From Kitasatospora sp. NBC_01266 (lineage in GTDB: Bacteria > Actinomycetota > Actinomycetes > Streptomycetales > Streptomycetaceae), in assembly GCF_036242395.1 (NCBI RefSeq), contig NZ_CP108458.1:4340001-4404000 (forward strand): DNA of 64,000 bases, in the 5' to 3' direction. Shown here in pieces: positions 1-9,388 of the stretch. Position numbers and translations under genes: made by a program. Position 1 is the stretch's first letter. Each line of letters begins with the position of its first letter. The notes under the pieces are model-generated. The model searched no databases, was not told the DNA's origin, and was given only the letters and a program-made list of their open reading frames with translations.

Positions 1-960
<960 letters not shown>

Positions 961-976
961 CCCGGGAGCCGCAGGA

Positions 977-1020
977 GGCGCTGTACTGGGAGGCAGGAGG
1001 GGACCTCCCAGTACAGCGCC
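977..1020 (+). terminator. Stem-loop after thiC
   Basis: Perfect 17-bp inverted repeat (977-993 with 1004-1020) around a 10-base loop, starting 17 bases after the thiC stop. No U tract follows. The length and perfection of the stem support transcription termination or 3'-end protection. Confidence 0.8.
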
Positions 1021-1079
1021 GTGTCGTCTGCCGGGCCGGTGGACGGTGATCATCGCCCTGGTCCGTCGGATGCGCCCGG

Positions 1080-1559
1080 ATGGGGAACAGGCGCATCGTT
1101 TCTGCGGCGCTCTTCGTTTGCCCGAATATGGGCACTTTGACGAATCTGCTCGGCGAAATGCCGCACCTGGCCGCAGCTGGTGACCCCGTCACTGTGGCCG
1201 AGCGCTGCCATGCCGCGGGCGGCCTGACCAGGACCACACTCGGAGAGCTCCGCGAGGAGCTCGGTTACGGACGGCTCGGCAGGCGCGTTCTGGACGAGGC
1301 AGCCGAGAGCCTGACCCTGGACGGGCTCGGCTGGTTCCCGGCCTGGCGCCTGTCAGCCAAGAACGACAGGCCGCACAAGGATCAGGAGCTGTGGGTGTTC
1401 GCGCGTGACGGTGGCCTCCGGTGTCAGATCATCAGCGCCATCCAGGAGCCCGACGGCTGCGATGTCCCCGCAGTCCTGAACGGGCTGCTCAACGGTCGGC
1501 CTCAGGATCTCTCCCCGATGGACAAACTCGGCCTGATCCGCGAGATCCTCGACTACTGA
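1080..1559 (+). CDS. Hypothetical protein, start uncertain
   Basis: I do not recognise this protein. The reading frame gives up to 159 residues. The middle reads as a helical segment (TTLGELREELGYGRLGRRVLDEA) followed by GWFPAWRLS, and the end contains ELWVFARDGG. There is no signal peptide or membrane segment. ATG codons at 1080 and 1128 are both possible and neither has a clear Shine-Dalgarno sequence, so the start is a guess. The part from about 1190 on has normal streptomycete third-position GC. It stands alone between the thiC hairpin and an AT-richer intergenic stretch. A small regulator is possible, but nothing visible proves it. Confidence 0.55.
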   Translation: MGNRRIVSAALFVCPNMGTLTNLLGEMPHLAAAGDPVTVAERCHAAGGLTRTTLGELREELGYGRLGRRVLDEAAESLTLDGLGWFPAWRLSAKNDRPHKDQELWVFARDGGLRCQIISAIQEPDGCDVPAVLNGLLNGRPQDLSPMDKLGLIREILDY

Positions 1560-1963
1560 CCCGCCCGAGCGCTCCTCTCGACCTCGCGACCATTCATGGA
1601 TCTGACTTCTGACGCGCTTTTCTCGCCGATAGCCAGGGCTCGGACGCGATTTTTCTTGACCCTGAACTGCCGCTGTTTCCAAGTGACTTGACTGCTCCAC
1701 AGGGGAAAATCAGCGAGCACATCACCCGTTTGGATTTTTAACGGACCATCAGACCTAAAAGGCCCTTAGTGTGCATACGAGTGAGTAATGGTGCGTCACT
1801 GCCGCGGCGGGTAGCAGTTCGGTGACCTCCCATCCGGTCAGGTCCGCGAACAGGCTCGACACGCCGACCGGAATCCTGCGGCTCGACCAGAACTCACCAC
1901 GTCAGCTCGGAGCCTCCGCAACGGGGAGTTCGAGTTCAACGGCGGCAAGAAAGGTCTTGTCCT
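1560..1963 (+). other. Intergenic stretch before collagen-like gene
   Basis: No gene is supported here. The part from about 1610 to 1790 is clearly less GC-rich than its surroundings and holds several T and A runs and TTGAC-like hexamers (around 1655 and 1687), so it probably carries the promoter of the downstream surface-protein gene. I cannot pair a convincing -35 and -10. No strong hairpin was seen. Confidence 0.5.
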
Positions 1964-4078
1964 ATGGCAGTGGATGTCATCGTGTCCGCTTCCCCCGGCC
2001 GACGGCGCAGACGCACTCGGATCAGGGAAGCCCTCGTGTTGGTCCCCGGATTGGCGTTGCTGGCAACGGGAGTTCTGCATCCCAGCCTCGCGCACGCCGC
2101 AGATGCACCCGTGATGCTGGGGACCGACACCACTTACGCGGTTCTGGGCGGTTCAACGGTCACCAACACGGGGCCCAGTGTGATCAACGGCGACTTGGGG
2201 CTCAGCCCGGGTTCCTCAGTGACGGGCTTTCCACCGGGCATTATCAACGGCGCGCTGCACGTCGCTGACGCGCCCGCCCTGCAAGCACAGTCGGACCTGG
2301 TCATCGCGTACAACGATGCGGCCGGCCGAGCACCCACGGCCAGCGTCGCGGGCGACCTGGTCGGGCTGACACTGACATCCGGCGTCTACAACTCCACTGG
2401 GCCACTGGGACTGACCGGGACCGTGACGCTCGACGCCCAGGGTGATCCCAGCGCGGTCTTCATCTTCCAGATCGCCTCGACCCTGATCACCGGCTCGGCG
2501 AGCAACGTGAGTCTCGTCAACGGGGCACAGGCCTGCAACGTGTTCTGGCAGGTGGGGAGTTCCGCCACCATCGGGACCAACTCCTTCTTCAAGGGCAACA
2601 TCCTGGCCCTGACCTCCATCGCGGCACAGACCGGCACCGTGATCGAAGGCCGGGCCCTGGCGCGCAATGGCGCGGTCACACTGGACACCAACACCATTAC
2701 GAGAGCGGCCTGCACTGTCGGCCCGCCCGGACCGCCCGGACCGAGCGGCCCGGCCGGACCCAGCGGACCCGCCGGCCCGACCGGCTCGCCCGGACCTACG
2801 GGCGCGCCTGGTGCTCCCGGCGCCAACGGTTCTCCTGGTGCCCCAGGTGCTCCCGGTCCCAACGGTGCGCCTGGCGTTGCCGGCTCACCCGGGGCTCCTG
2901 GTGCGCCCGGCCCGAACGGCGCACCCGGCGCGCCCGGCTCCCCTGGCCCCAACGGTGCTCCCGGTGCCAACGGTGCGCCTGGGGCTAACGGTGCGCCTGG
3001 GGCCAACGGCTCTCCCGGCGCACCCGGTCCCAACGGAGCGCCCGGCGCCAGCGGTGCTCCCGGCGCACCTGGCCCCAACGGTGCTCCCGGCGCCAACGGC
3101 TCTCCCGGCGCACCCGGCCCCAACGGAGCGCCCGGTCCCAACGGCTCTCCCGGCGCACCCGGCCCCAACGGAGCGCCCGGTCCCAACGGCTCCCCCGGCG
3201 CCAACGGTGCTCCCGGCGCAAACGGCTCCCCCGGCGCTCCCGGTCCCAACGGAGCTCCCGGCGCAAGCGGTGCTCCCGGCCCCAACGGCTCGCCCGGTGC
3301 ACCTGGACCCAACGGATCCCCCGGAGCCAACGGTGCTCCCGGCCCCAACGGCTCCCCCGGCCCCAACGGCCTGCCTGGCGCCAACGGCTCCCCTGGAGCT
3401 AACGGCTCGCCCGGTGCACCTGGTCCCAACGGCTCGCCCGGAGCCAACGGTGCTCCCGGCCCCAACGGCTCCCCCGGCGCCAACGGCTCGCCTGGTCCCA
3501 ACGGCTCCCCCGGAGCCAACGGTGCTCCCGGCCCCAACGGCTCCCCCGGCGCTAACGGCTCGCCCGGCGCTAACGGCTCGCCCGGAGCCAACGGTGCTCC
3601 CGGCCCCAACGGTTCCCCGGGTGCCAACGGTGCTCCCGGTGCCCCCGGTGCTCCCGGCCCCAACGGCCTGCCTGGCGCCAACGGCGCTCCCGGGGCCAGC
3701 GGTGCTCCCGGTGCTCCCGGTGCCCCCGGTGCTCCGGGCCCTGCCGGACCGGCTGGCCCCGCTGGACCTCCCGGACCCGCCGGCCCTCCCGAGTCTCCGG
3801 GGGAGCACGGCGGTCATGGCCAAGGAGGCCCTGGACAGGGTGATCACGGGAAGGGCGAGGGTGATCACGGCCAGAGTGAGCATGGGAAGGGCGAGGTTGG
3901 TCACGACCAGGGTGACCATGGGCAGCATCCGAGCAAGTCGAAGCAAGAACTCGCTGCGACCGGCACAGATGAGTCGATCGGCCTTGTGGTCGGCTCGCTG
4001 GTCCTGCTTGCGCTCGGAGGCTTGGCCATCCTCCTCATGAGGAGGAGCCGAGGAGGCGCAGCCGGTCGACGGCACTAG
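1964..4078 (+). CDS. Sortase-anchored ice-binding-like/collagen-like surface protein
   Basis: A 704-residue secreted wall protein. Residues 1-46 form a signal peptide (RRRRR, hydrophobic core, AHA-A cleavage). Residues about 50-250 match the DUF3494 ice-binding-like beta-solenoid domain ([42 protein letters not shown]). Residues 253-609 are 119 uninterrupted G-X-Y collagen triplets dominated by GAPG, GPNG, GANG and GSPG. A His/Gly/Asp/Lys-rich spacer follows, then LAATG at 663-667, a membrane helix and RRSRGG: a class E sortase signal. AAAGG lies about 9 bases before the ATG. Two class E sortases are encoded at 48-50 kb. The DUF3494 fold is also found in adhesins, so adhesion or matrix formation is as likely as ice binding. 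Architecture is seen; function is inferred. Confidence 0.92.
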   Translation: MAVDVIVSASPGRRRRRTRIREALVLVPGLALLATGVLHPSLAHAADAPVMLGTDTTYAVLGGSTVTNTGPSVINGDLGLSPGSSVTGFPPGIINGALHVADAPALQAQSDLVIAYNDAAGRAPTASVAGDLVGLTLTSGVYNSTGPLGLTGTVTLDAQGDPSAVFIFQIASTLITGSASNVSLVNGAQACNVFWQVGSSATIGTNSFFKGNILALTSIAAQTGTVIEGRALARNGAVTLDTNTITRAACTVGPPGPPGPSGPAGPSGPAGPTGSPGPTGAPGAPGANGSPGAPGAPGPNGAPGVAGSPGAPGAPGPNGAPGAPGSPGPNGAPGANGAPGANGAPGANGSPGAPGPNGAPGASGAPGAPGPNGAPGANGSPGAPGPNGAPGPNGSPGAPGPNGAPGPNGSPGANGAPGANGSPGAPGPNGAPGASGAPGPNGSPGAPGPNGSPGANGAPGPNGSPGPNGLPGANGSPGANGSPGAPGPNGSPGANGAPGPNGSPGANGSPGPNGSPGANGAPGPNGSPGANGSPGANGSPGANGAPGPNGSPGANGAPGAPGAPGPNGLPGANGAPGASGAPGAPGAPGAPGPAGPAGPAGPPGPAGPPESPGEHGGHGQGGPGQGDHGKGEGDHGQSEHGKGEVGHDQGDHGQHPSKSKQELAATGTDESIGLVVGSLVLLALGGLAILLMRRSRGGAAGRRH
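2720..3790 (+). repeat. Collagen-coding repeat tract
   Basis: 1071 bases encoding 119 consecutive Gly-X-Y triplets. The DNA consists of degenerate 9- and 18-base units built on GGN-CCN/GCN-AAC/CCN codons, with many near-identical copies. Because Gly, Pro, Ala and Asn codons here rarely create stops, several other frames stay open on both strands. Such tracts tend to vary in length by slippage or recombination. Confidence 0.95.
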
Positions 4079-4090
4079 CGCATCGGGAGT

Positions 4091-4123
4091 CTGACCGCCG
4101 GTTGGGGACCAACCGGCGGTCAG
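4091..4123 (+). terminator. Stem-loop after collagen-like gene
   Basis: Perfect 15-bp stem (4091-4105 with 4109-4123) and a GGA loop, 12 bases after the stop codon at 4078. Likely terminator. Confidence 0.82.
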
Positions 4124-4212
4124 CTCCTGCTGACGGACTGCTGCGTCATGCGGCGGGCCTGAGAGGGGTGGCGAGTTCGGCGACGTGTGAGCTGTCCGCG
4201 CCTCCCGCGTAG

Positions 4213-4251
4213 CGAACCCCCGGCCTGACGGTCCCGGGGGTTCGTCGTTTT
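4213..4251 (+). terminator. Second stem-loop with T-rich tail
   Basis: Perfect 11-bp stem (4213-4223 with 4234-4244), 10-base loop, followed by TCGTTTT. It resembles a classic Rho-independent terminator reading rightward. The interval 4124-4414 shows no other feature and no supported gene. Confidence 0.7.
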
Positions 4252-4414
4252 GCGGCTCCTCTCTGCCGCCCTCAGCGACGCCCGATGCAGAACACGACCC
4301 CGGGGATGGCTCGGGGGGACCACTCCGTCCGCCCGAGATCATCGGGCAGCGGGGAGCCCGGACGAACGGTGAACACGTCCTGACGGACTGGACGGGAGCC
4401 TCCCAGGACAGCGC

Positions 4415-4708
4415 GTGGTGATCAATCCGATCGTCTACGCGGAGGTCTCGGTGGCCTACCCGGCGATCGAGGAGTTGGACGCGGTGCTGCCACCCGAGGA
4501 CTTCCTCCGCGAGCCGCTTCCGTACGAAGCGGGATTCCTGGCCGGGAAGGCGTTCCTGCGCTACCGGCAGCGCGGCGGCAGCAGGACGGCGCCGCTGCCG
4601 GACTTCTACATCGGCGCACACGCGGCGATCCGGGGCTACCGGCTGCTGACCCGCGACGCCACGCGCTACCGGACCTACTTCCCGACGGTCGAGCTCATCT
4701 GCCCGTAG
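4415..4708 (+). pseudogene. VapC-type PIN-domain remnant
   Basis: The 97 residues from the GTG at 4415 match the C-terminal three quarters of a VapC RNase toxin: VINPIVYAEVSV, PYEAGFLAGKAFLRYR, PLPDFYIGAHAA and LLTRDATRYRTYFP. Intact PIN toxins start about 30-40 residues earlier with a DTNVL-type motif carrying the first catalytic Asp. That part is not present in frame: upstream codons translate to unrelated sequence, although an adjacent frame shows a short TDWTGASQDSA-like stretch that may be the shifted N-terminus. No VapB antitoxin gene is adjacent. I read it as a decayed toxin gene. A functional truncated protein is unlikely because the catalytic acidic cluster is incomplete. Confidence 0.75.
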
Positions 4709-4804
4709 CAGCCACGACGAGTGGCCTGGCCGCACCGCCTCGCCGACCCGGCCGGGGCCGTGCGCCCCGGCCGTGGACCCGCGAACCCGCGAACCCGCGG
4801 ACGG

Positions 4805-5113
4805 CTACGGCAGCTTCGCCGCCAGCACCTCCACCGGCACGATCTCCGGCTGCTCGGCGAGCAGTCGCGGCGCCGCCGCGAACAGGGCTTCGGCGATCTT
4901 GCCCTGGATGTGCGCCTGGCGGTCCTCGTCGCTGCCGAAGGCGTCGAAGATGCCGAAGGTGGTCGGGCCCAGGCGGAGCGCGAACCAGGTGGTGGTACCG
5001 GTCTCCGCCTCGGCCAGCGGAAGGGCGCCGGCCAGGAAGTCGTGGAGCTCATCGACGTGCTCGGGCTTGGCCTCGAGGCGGACGAGCAGGCCGACGCGCG
5101 GGGTGGTGGTCAT
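4805..5113 (-). CDS. Antibiotic biosynthesis monooxygenase (ABM) family protein
   Basis: A 102-residue single-domain protein of the ABM/putative quinol monooxygenase family, small dimeric alpha+beta barrels that oxidise quinols or aromatic intermediates without cofactor. Visible family features are VGLLVRLEAKPEHVDEL near the N-terminus, then TTWFALRLGPTTFGIFDAF and a C-terminal helix with PEIVPVEVLAAKLP. AAGGG stands 8 bases before the ATG. It is divergent from the GlxA-type regulator that starts at 5214, with 100 bases between, which suggests that the regulator controls it. The substrate is unknown. There is no signal peptide. Confidence 0.88.
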   Translation of the reverse strand: MTTTPRVGLLVRLEAKPEHVDELHDFLAGALPLAEAETGTTTWFALRLGPTTFGIFDAFGSDEDRQAHIQGKIAEALFAAAPRLLAEQPEIVPVEVLAAKLP

Positions 5114-5213
5114 GGGGGCGTTCCCTTCGGGTGCTGGCTGGTGTGATCAACCTACGAGCGCAGCCGCCAGGCCCCCCAGTGGCGGATACGACACATCCCT
5201 TACCGTTTCCGAC

Positions 5214-6185
5214 ATGAAGATATCGGTGCTGGTGGTCGACGGCGTCTTCGACTCGGGCCTCTCCTCGGTGCTGGACGTCCTGCAGACCGCCAACGAGCTG
5301 CGCGGCGAGCTCCCCCAGCCGCCGCCGGCCTGGGAGGTGACGCTGATCCGCCCGGACCGGGCCCCGGTGCGCACCGCCGCCGGCCACCTGGTCACCGCGC
5401 TCACCCCCGCCGAGGCCGCCCCGCCCGAGCTGCTCGTCGTCCCCGGGGTCGGCCACAAGCAGCCGGCGCCGCTGCTCGACTGGCTGGACGCGCCCGAGCG
5501 GGGCCCGGTCCGCGAGCTGCTCACTCGCGCCCACGCGGACGGCACGCAGCTGGCCGCGGCCTGCACCGGCAGCTTCCTACTGGCGGACAGCGGCGTGCTC
5601 GACGGGCTGGCGGCGACCACCAGTTGGTGGCTGGCCCCGGTCTTCCGCCGGCGCTATCCGCAGATCGCGCTGGACGAGAGCCAGATGGTGGTCCGGGCCG
5701 CCGCCATCACCACCGCCGGCGCCGCGATGGCCCACCTGGACCTCGCACTCACCCTGGTGCGCGACCGCAGCCCACTGCTGGCCGACCTCGCCGCCCGCTA
5801 CCTGGTGGTCGACTCCCGTCCCACCCAGGCCAGTTACGCGATCCCGGGACACCTGGCCCGGACCGACCCGACCGTCGCGGGCTACGAGCGCTGGGTGCGC
5901 GAGCACCTCGACCAGCCGCTGCGGATCGCGGACGCGGCCCGTGCGCTGGGCACCAGCGAACGCACCCTGCAACGCGCCCTGGACCGGGTGCTGGGCATCT
6001 CCCCGCTGCGCTTCGCCCAGCGGGTGCGCCTCGAACAGGCGGCCCACCTGCTGCGGACCACCGACCTGCCGACCGACACCGTCGCCCGCCGGGTCGGCTA
6101 CGAGAACGCCAGCACGCTCACCACCCTGCTGCGCGAGCGGCTGGACACCACCCCGGGCCGGCTGCGCCGCACGGCCGAGGGTTAG
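5214..6185 (+). CDS. GlxA-family transcriptional regulator (DJ-1/PfpI + AraC)
   Basis: A 323-residue regulator. Residues 1-175 form a DJ-1/PfpI glutamine-amidotransferase-like sensor domain with Cys117 in AAACTGS, the position of the nucleophile elbow. Residues about 220-320 form an AraC-type double helix-turn-helix (RIADAARALGTSERTLQRAL, then RVGYENASTLTTLLRERL). The frame stays open further upstream, but the ATG at 5214 gives the standard family N-terminus (KISVLVVDGVFDSGL). There is no good Shine-Dalgarno sequence before it, so a leaderless mRNA is possible. Divergent from the ABM monooxygenase gene, its probable target. The effector is unknown. Confidence 0.92.
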   Translation: MKISVLVVDGVFDSGLSSVLDVLQTANELRGELPQPPPAWEVTLIRPDRAPVRTAAGHLVTALTPAEAAPPELLVVPGVGHKQPAPLLDWLDAPERGPVRELLTRAHADGTQLAAACTGSFLLADSGVLDGLAATTSWWLAPVFRRRYPQIALDESQMVVRAAAITTAGAAMAHLDLALTLVRDRSPLLADLAARYLVVDSRPTQASYAIPGHLARTDPTVAGYERWVREHLDQPLRIADAARALGTSERTLQRALDRVLGISPLRFAQRVRLEQAAHLLRTTDLPTDTVARRVGYENASTLTTLLRERLDTTPGRLRRTAEG

Positions 6186-6268
6186 CAGGGCCCCGTCCGG
6201 CCCTAACCGGGTCCGCCACGGCCGAATCGACCTGACACACCAGCGGCGGCTGCGCGAGGATGATCCCC

Positions 6269-7960
6269 ATGGCAGACGAGACACTCACCCCGCGCCGGAT
6301 CGCCGACGACTACGTGGCCCGGATGGTGGCCCACGACCCCTCCATCGCGGCCTGGTTGGGCGAGCCGGTGGGGGAGGACCGGCAACCGGGGCTGTCGCCG
6401 CAGTGGTACGAGGAGGGCGCCGAGCTGGCGCGTGACGCGCTGGCCCAGCTGGAGGCTGCCACGGCGGCGGGCGGGCCGCGGTGGGCGGACCCGGTGGAGG
6501 CCGACTGCGCGCGGCTGCTGCGCGAGCGGCTGACCGCCGAGCTGGCCTGTCACGAGGCGGGCGACCAGCTGCGCTCGGTGCGCTCGCTGCACGCGCCGTA
6601 CCAGTCGCTGCGGAACATCTTCACGCTGGCGCCCACCGAGACCGAGGCCGACTGGGCCAACGCCGCCGCCCGGCTGCGCGCCCTGCCCGGCGCGCTGGAC
6701 GGCTACCGGGCGACGCTGCGCGAGGGGATCGGCCGCGGGCTGCTGTCGGCACCGCGCCAGGTCGACGCGGCGATCCGCCAACTGACCGCCTGGACCGGGG
6801 AGGAGAGCGGCGGGCCCAGCTGGTTCAGCGGCTTCGTCGCCGACGGTCCCGAGCACCGGCGCGCCGCACTGGACCGCGACGCGCTCACCGCCACCGCCGC
6901 GATCGCGGAGTTCCGCGACTGGCTGCGCACCGACTACGCCCCGCTGACCCTCGCGGTGCCGGACGCGGTCGGCCTCGAGACCTACCTGCGCTCCGCCCGC
7001 CGGGCCACCGGCGCCGACCTGGACGTGGCCGAGGCCTACGGCTGGGCCTGGGAGGAGTTCCACCGCACGCTGGCCGAGATGCGGGTGGCGGCCGCGCAGG
7101 TGCTGCCGGGCGCCACCGTGCTGGAGGCGATGACCCACCTGAACGAGCACGGCCACCTGATCGAGGGCGAGGAGGGCATCCGCGCCTGGCTGCAGGAGCT
7201 GATGGAGCGGGCGATCGAGGATCTGGACGGCGCCCACTTCGACATCTCCGGACCGCTGCGCCAGGTGGAGACCCGGATCGCGCCGCCCGGCAGCTCGGTC
7301 GCGCCGCACTACTCGAGCCCCAGCCTCGACTTCAGCCGACCGGGCCGCACCTATCTGCCGGCCCTGGGCCGCACGGTCTTCCCGACCTGGCAGCTGGTCA
7401 GCACCTGGTACCACGAGGGCGTACCGGGCCACCACCTCCAGCTGGCCCAGGCCGTGACGCTGCAGCACCGGCTGAGCCGCTACCAGATCACCCTCGGCAA
7501 GATCAGCGCCAACGTCGAGGGCTGGGCGCTGTACGCCGAGCGGTTGATGGACGAGCTGGGCTTCCTCACCGACCCGGCGCACCGGCTCGGCTACCTGGAC
7601 AAGCAGATGCTGCGGATCATCCGGGTGATCATCGACATCGGCATGCACCTGCGGCTGGAGCTCCCGGCCGACTCGCCGTTCCACCCGGGCGAGCGCTGGA
7701 CGCCGGAGCTGGGCACCGCCTTCATGGCCGCGTACCACGGCAGCCCGGCCGCCCGCCGCGACGGCGAGATCGAGCGCTACCTGGGCTGGCCCGGCCAGGC
7801 GATCGGCTACAAGCTCGGCGAGCGCGCCTGGCTGAACGGCCGCGCGCAGGCCAAGCGCCGGCGGGGCGCGGACTTCGACCTCAAGGCCTGGCACATGGCC
7901 GCGCTCTCCCAGGGCTCGCTCGGCCTGGACGACCTGGCCGAGAGCCTGGCGGCACTCTGA
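6269..7960 (+). CDS. DUF885 family putative metallopeptidase
   Basis: A 563-residue cytoplasmic protein of the DUF885 family, distantly related to zinc carboxypeptidases. The most conserved region is TWYHEGVPGHHLQLAQA, with an HEXXXXHH-like zinc motif, followed by EGWALYAERLMDELGF and later YLGWPGQAIGYKLGE, all typical of the family. The ATG at 6269 is preferred to one at 6260 because GAGGA sits 8 bases before it. Length is normal for the family. No biochemical role is established for close relatives as far as I can tell from sequence. The gene stands alone and converges on marR with a shared hairpin between. Confidence 0.9.
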   Translation: MADETLTPRRIADDYVARMVAHDPSIAAWLGEPVGEDRQPGLSPQWYEEGAELARDALAQLEAATAAGGPRWADPVEADCARLLRERLTAELACHEAGDQLRSVRSLHAPYQSLRNIFTLAPTETEADWANAAARLRALPGALDGYRATLREGIGRGLLSAPRQVDAAIRQLTAWTGEESGGPSWFSGFVADGPEHRRAALDRDALTATAAIAEFRDWLRTDYAPLTLAVPDAVGLETYLRSARRATGADLDVAEAYGWAWEEFHRTLAEMRVAAAQVLPGATVLEAMTHLNEHGHLIEGEEGIRAWLQELMERAIEDLDGAHFDISGPLRQVETRIAPPGSSVAPHYSSPSLDFSRPGRTYLPALGRTVFPTWQLVSTWYHEGVPGHHLQLAQAVTLQHRLSRYQITLGKISANVEGWALYAERLMDELGFLTDPAHRLGYLDKQMLRIIRVIIDIGMHLRLELPADSPFHPGERWTPELGTAFMAAYHGSPAARRDGEIERYLGWPGQAIGYKLGERAWLNGRAQAKRRRGADFDLKAWHMAALSQGSLGLDDLAESLAAL

Positions 7961-7976
7961 CCGGACCGCGCCGACC

Positions 7977-8018
7977 GGGCTGTGCCGACCGGACCGGGCG
8001 GTCCGGTCGGCGCAGCCC
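7977..8018. terminator. Bidirectional stem-loop between convergent genes
   Basis: A 19-bp stem with one G-T mismatch around a GGGC loop (core 7984-7995 with 8000-8011 is perfect). It lies between the ends of the DUF885 gene and the leftward marR gene, so it can serve both. Confidence 0.78.
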
Positions 8019-8027
8019 GACGCCGGA

Positions 8028-8612
8028 TCAGCGCAGCGCGTCCTCGGTCTGCTCCAGGTAGTGCTCCAGGCGCTGCTGGTTCTCCACCACCCGCAGGCAC
8101 AGGTGCCGCAGCGCGGTGAGGTCGGCGGGGGTGAAGCCCTGGAACACCCCCGCCATCGCCCGCTGGGTCGGCAGCCGGAAGGTGTCCAGCCAGCCGCGGC
8201 CGGCCTGGGTGATCCGGGTGAGCACCGAACGGCGGTCGTGCGGGTCGGGGATCCGCTCCGCCAGGCCCTCCCGCTCCAGGGTGTCGACCAGCCCGGTGAC
8301 GTTGCGCGAGCTGACGTCGGCGGCCCGGGCGAGGTCGCCGATACTCAGCGCCTCGCCGCTGGTGGCGCCCAGCCGGATCAGGATGTCCAGCGCGCCGGCG
8401 CTCAGGCCGCGGCCCTGGGCGCCGCGCGCCCGCAGGCGCTCCACGGAGTGCGTGGCGGCCCGCAGCGCGGCGGCGGCCTCCAGTGCGAGGGTGTCGGTGC
8501 CGAGCGTGAACTCGGCCAGGACGGTGCGGACTCGGGGATCGTAGAGGCAGTCGTCGGCGTCCTGTGCCAGGCCGCGTGCGGGCGGCTGGGCTGCGTTGTG
8601 TACCTGCTTCAT
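8028..8612 (-). CDS. MarR-family transcriptional regulator
   Basis: A 194-residue winged-helix regulator. The helix-turn-helix is SIGDLARAADVSSRNVTGLVDTLEREGLAERIPDPHDRRSVLTRIT, with the DXRS/T wing typical of MarR. Flanking helices would form the dimer. An in-frame start further upstream exists, but the ATG at 8612 is chosen because a plausible promoter (8627-8654) would start transcription about 8 bases before it, downstream of the alternative start. A perfect 19-bp palindrome overlaps this ATG, pointing to autorepression. Ligand and other targets are unknown. The next gene upstream is a Nudix hydrolase on the same strand, 76 bases away. Confidence 0.92.
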   Translation of the reverse strand: MKQVHNAAQPPARGLAQDADDCLYDPRVRTVLAEFTLGTDTLALEAAAALRAATHSVERLRARGAQGRGLSAGALDILIRLGATSGEALSIGDLARAADVSSRNVTGLVDTLEREGLAERIPDPHDRRSVLTRITQAGRGWLDTFRLPTQRAMAGVFQGFTPADLTALRHLCLRVVENQQRLEHYLEQTEDALR

Positions 8613-8622
8613 AATGAAGCAG
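8604..8622. promoter_or_regulatory. Candidate MarR operator over the marR start codon
   Basis: Perfect 9-1-9 palindrome, CTGCTTCAT-A-ATGAAGCAG. It covers the marR start codon (8610-8612, read on the minus strand) and the predicted transcription start. MarR dimers bind palindromes of this size, so autorepression is the natural reading. Confidence 0.78.
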
Positions 8623-8626
8623 TACT

Positions 8627-8654
8627 TTATTAGGCGGGTATGACGATCCGTCAA
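8627..8654 (-). promoter_or_regulatory. marR promoter
   Basis: Minus-strand hexamers TTGACG (8649-8654) and TAATAA (8627-8632) with a 16-base spacer. Transcription would start near 8620, inside the palindrome and only about 8 bases from the ATG, giving a nearly leaderless mRNA. Confidence 0.65.
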
Positions 8655-8688
8655 CCCTTCCAGGTGAGAGCCCCGTCCACCGCCCGGG

Positions 8689-9165
8689 TCAGCCGCCGAA
8701 CCGGAACGCCGTCTCCCCCGTGCAGTCCAGTCCCAGCTTGAGCCGCTCCTGGTTGTACCCGTCCAGCTCGGGCAGCGCGTCCTGGGCGAACCAGGCGACC
8801 TCCAGCGACTCCTCGTCGTTCACCCGGGCGCTGCCGCCCACCACCCGGCAGCGGAAGGTGAGTTCGAGGTAGCAAGCCTGGTCGCCGTTCGGGTAGGTGA
8901 CCGGCGGCGAGACGGTGACCGCGGCGAGCAGCTCGGGCACCACCTCGACGCCGGTCTCCTCCAGGCACTCCCGCGCCGCCGCGTCGGCCGGCTGCTCGCC
9001 GGGGTCGATGATGCCGCCGGGCAGCGCCCAGGAGCCGGTGTCCGCGCGCCGGCCGAGCAGCACCCGGCCCTGGTCGTCCAGCACCACCACACAGGCGGCG
9101 GAGAGCCAGAGCGGGCGGGTGCCGACCAGGCCCCGCAGTTCAGCGAGAAAAGAAGGAATGGCCAT
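8689..9165 (-). CDS. Nudix hydrolase
   Basis: A 158-residue Nudix-family pyrophosphohydrolase. The Nudix box is complete: GGIIDPGEQPADAAARECLEETGV fits GX5EX7REUXEEXGU and supplies the Mg2+-binding glutamates. The preceding VVVLDDQGRVLLGRR strand and the GSWALPGG lead-in are typical. The substrate (a nucleoside diphosphate derivative) cannot be told. The ATG at 9165 lacks a Shine-Dalgarno sequence, but a TACGCT -10-like hexamer (9172-9177) ends 6 bases before it, so the mRNA may be leaderless. Divergent from the LuxR-type regulator at 9389. Confidence 0.93.
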   Translation of the reverse strand: MAIPSFLAELRGLVGTRPLWLSAACVVVLDDQGRVLLGRRADTGSWALPGGIIDPGEQPADAAARECLEETGVEVVPELLAAVTVSPPVTYPNGDQACYLELTFRCRVVGGSARVNDEESLEVAWFAQDALPELDGYNQERLKLGLDCTGETAFRFGG

Positions 9166-9388
9166 GCGGCGAGCGTATCCGGCCCGTCGCCCACCGCCCT
9201 GACCAGCGACAGCCCGGTACCGACCTGCGACAGTCCGACCGGCGAGTTCCGAGGTCCCCGGCCGCGAGCCGCGATCGCCGTCCCCCGCCGGCGCCCCGAA
9301 CCGTAGGTTGGCGCCAGGTGTTCCGGTCGGCCCCGGTGCACCGCGGCGGTGGCGCGACGGACCGCGCTCCCGGGGAAAGGTGGCCAGG

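Noticed and set aside
4415-4708. VapC as a complete toxin gene
   Set aside because: The in-frame GTG leaves out the N-terminal catalytic Asp segment, and no antitoxin gene is adjacent.
2386-4735. Very long open frames antisense to and out of phase with the collagen-like gene (up to about 600 codons)
   Set aside because: They exist because Gly/Pro/Ala/Asn codons in the repeat rarely create stops in other frames. The translations are low-complexity and have no domain; the plus-strand frame has signal peptide, domain and sorting signal.
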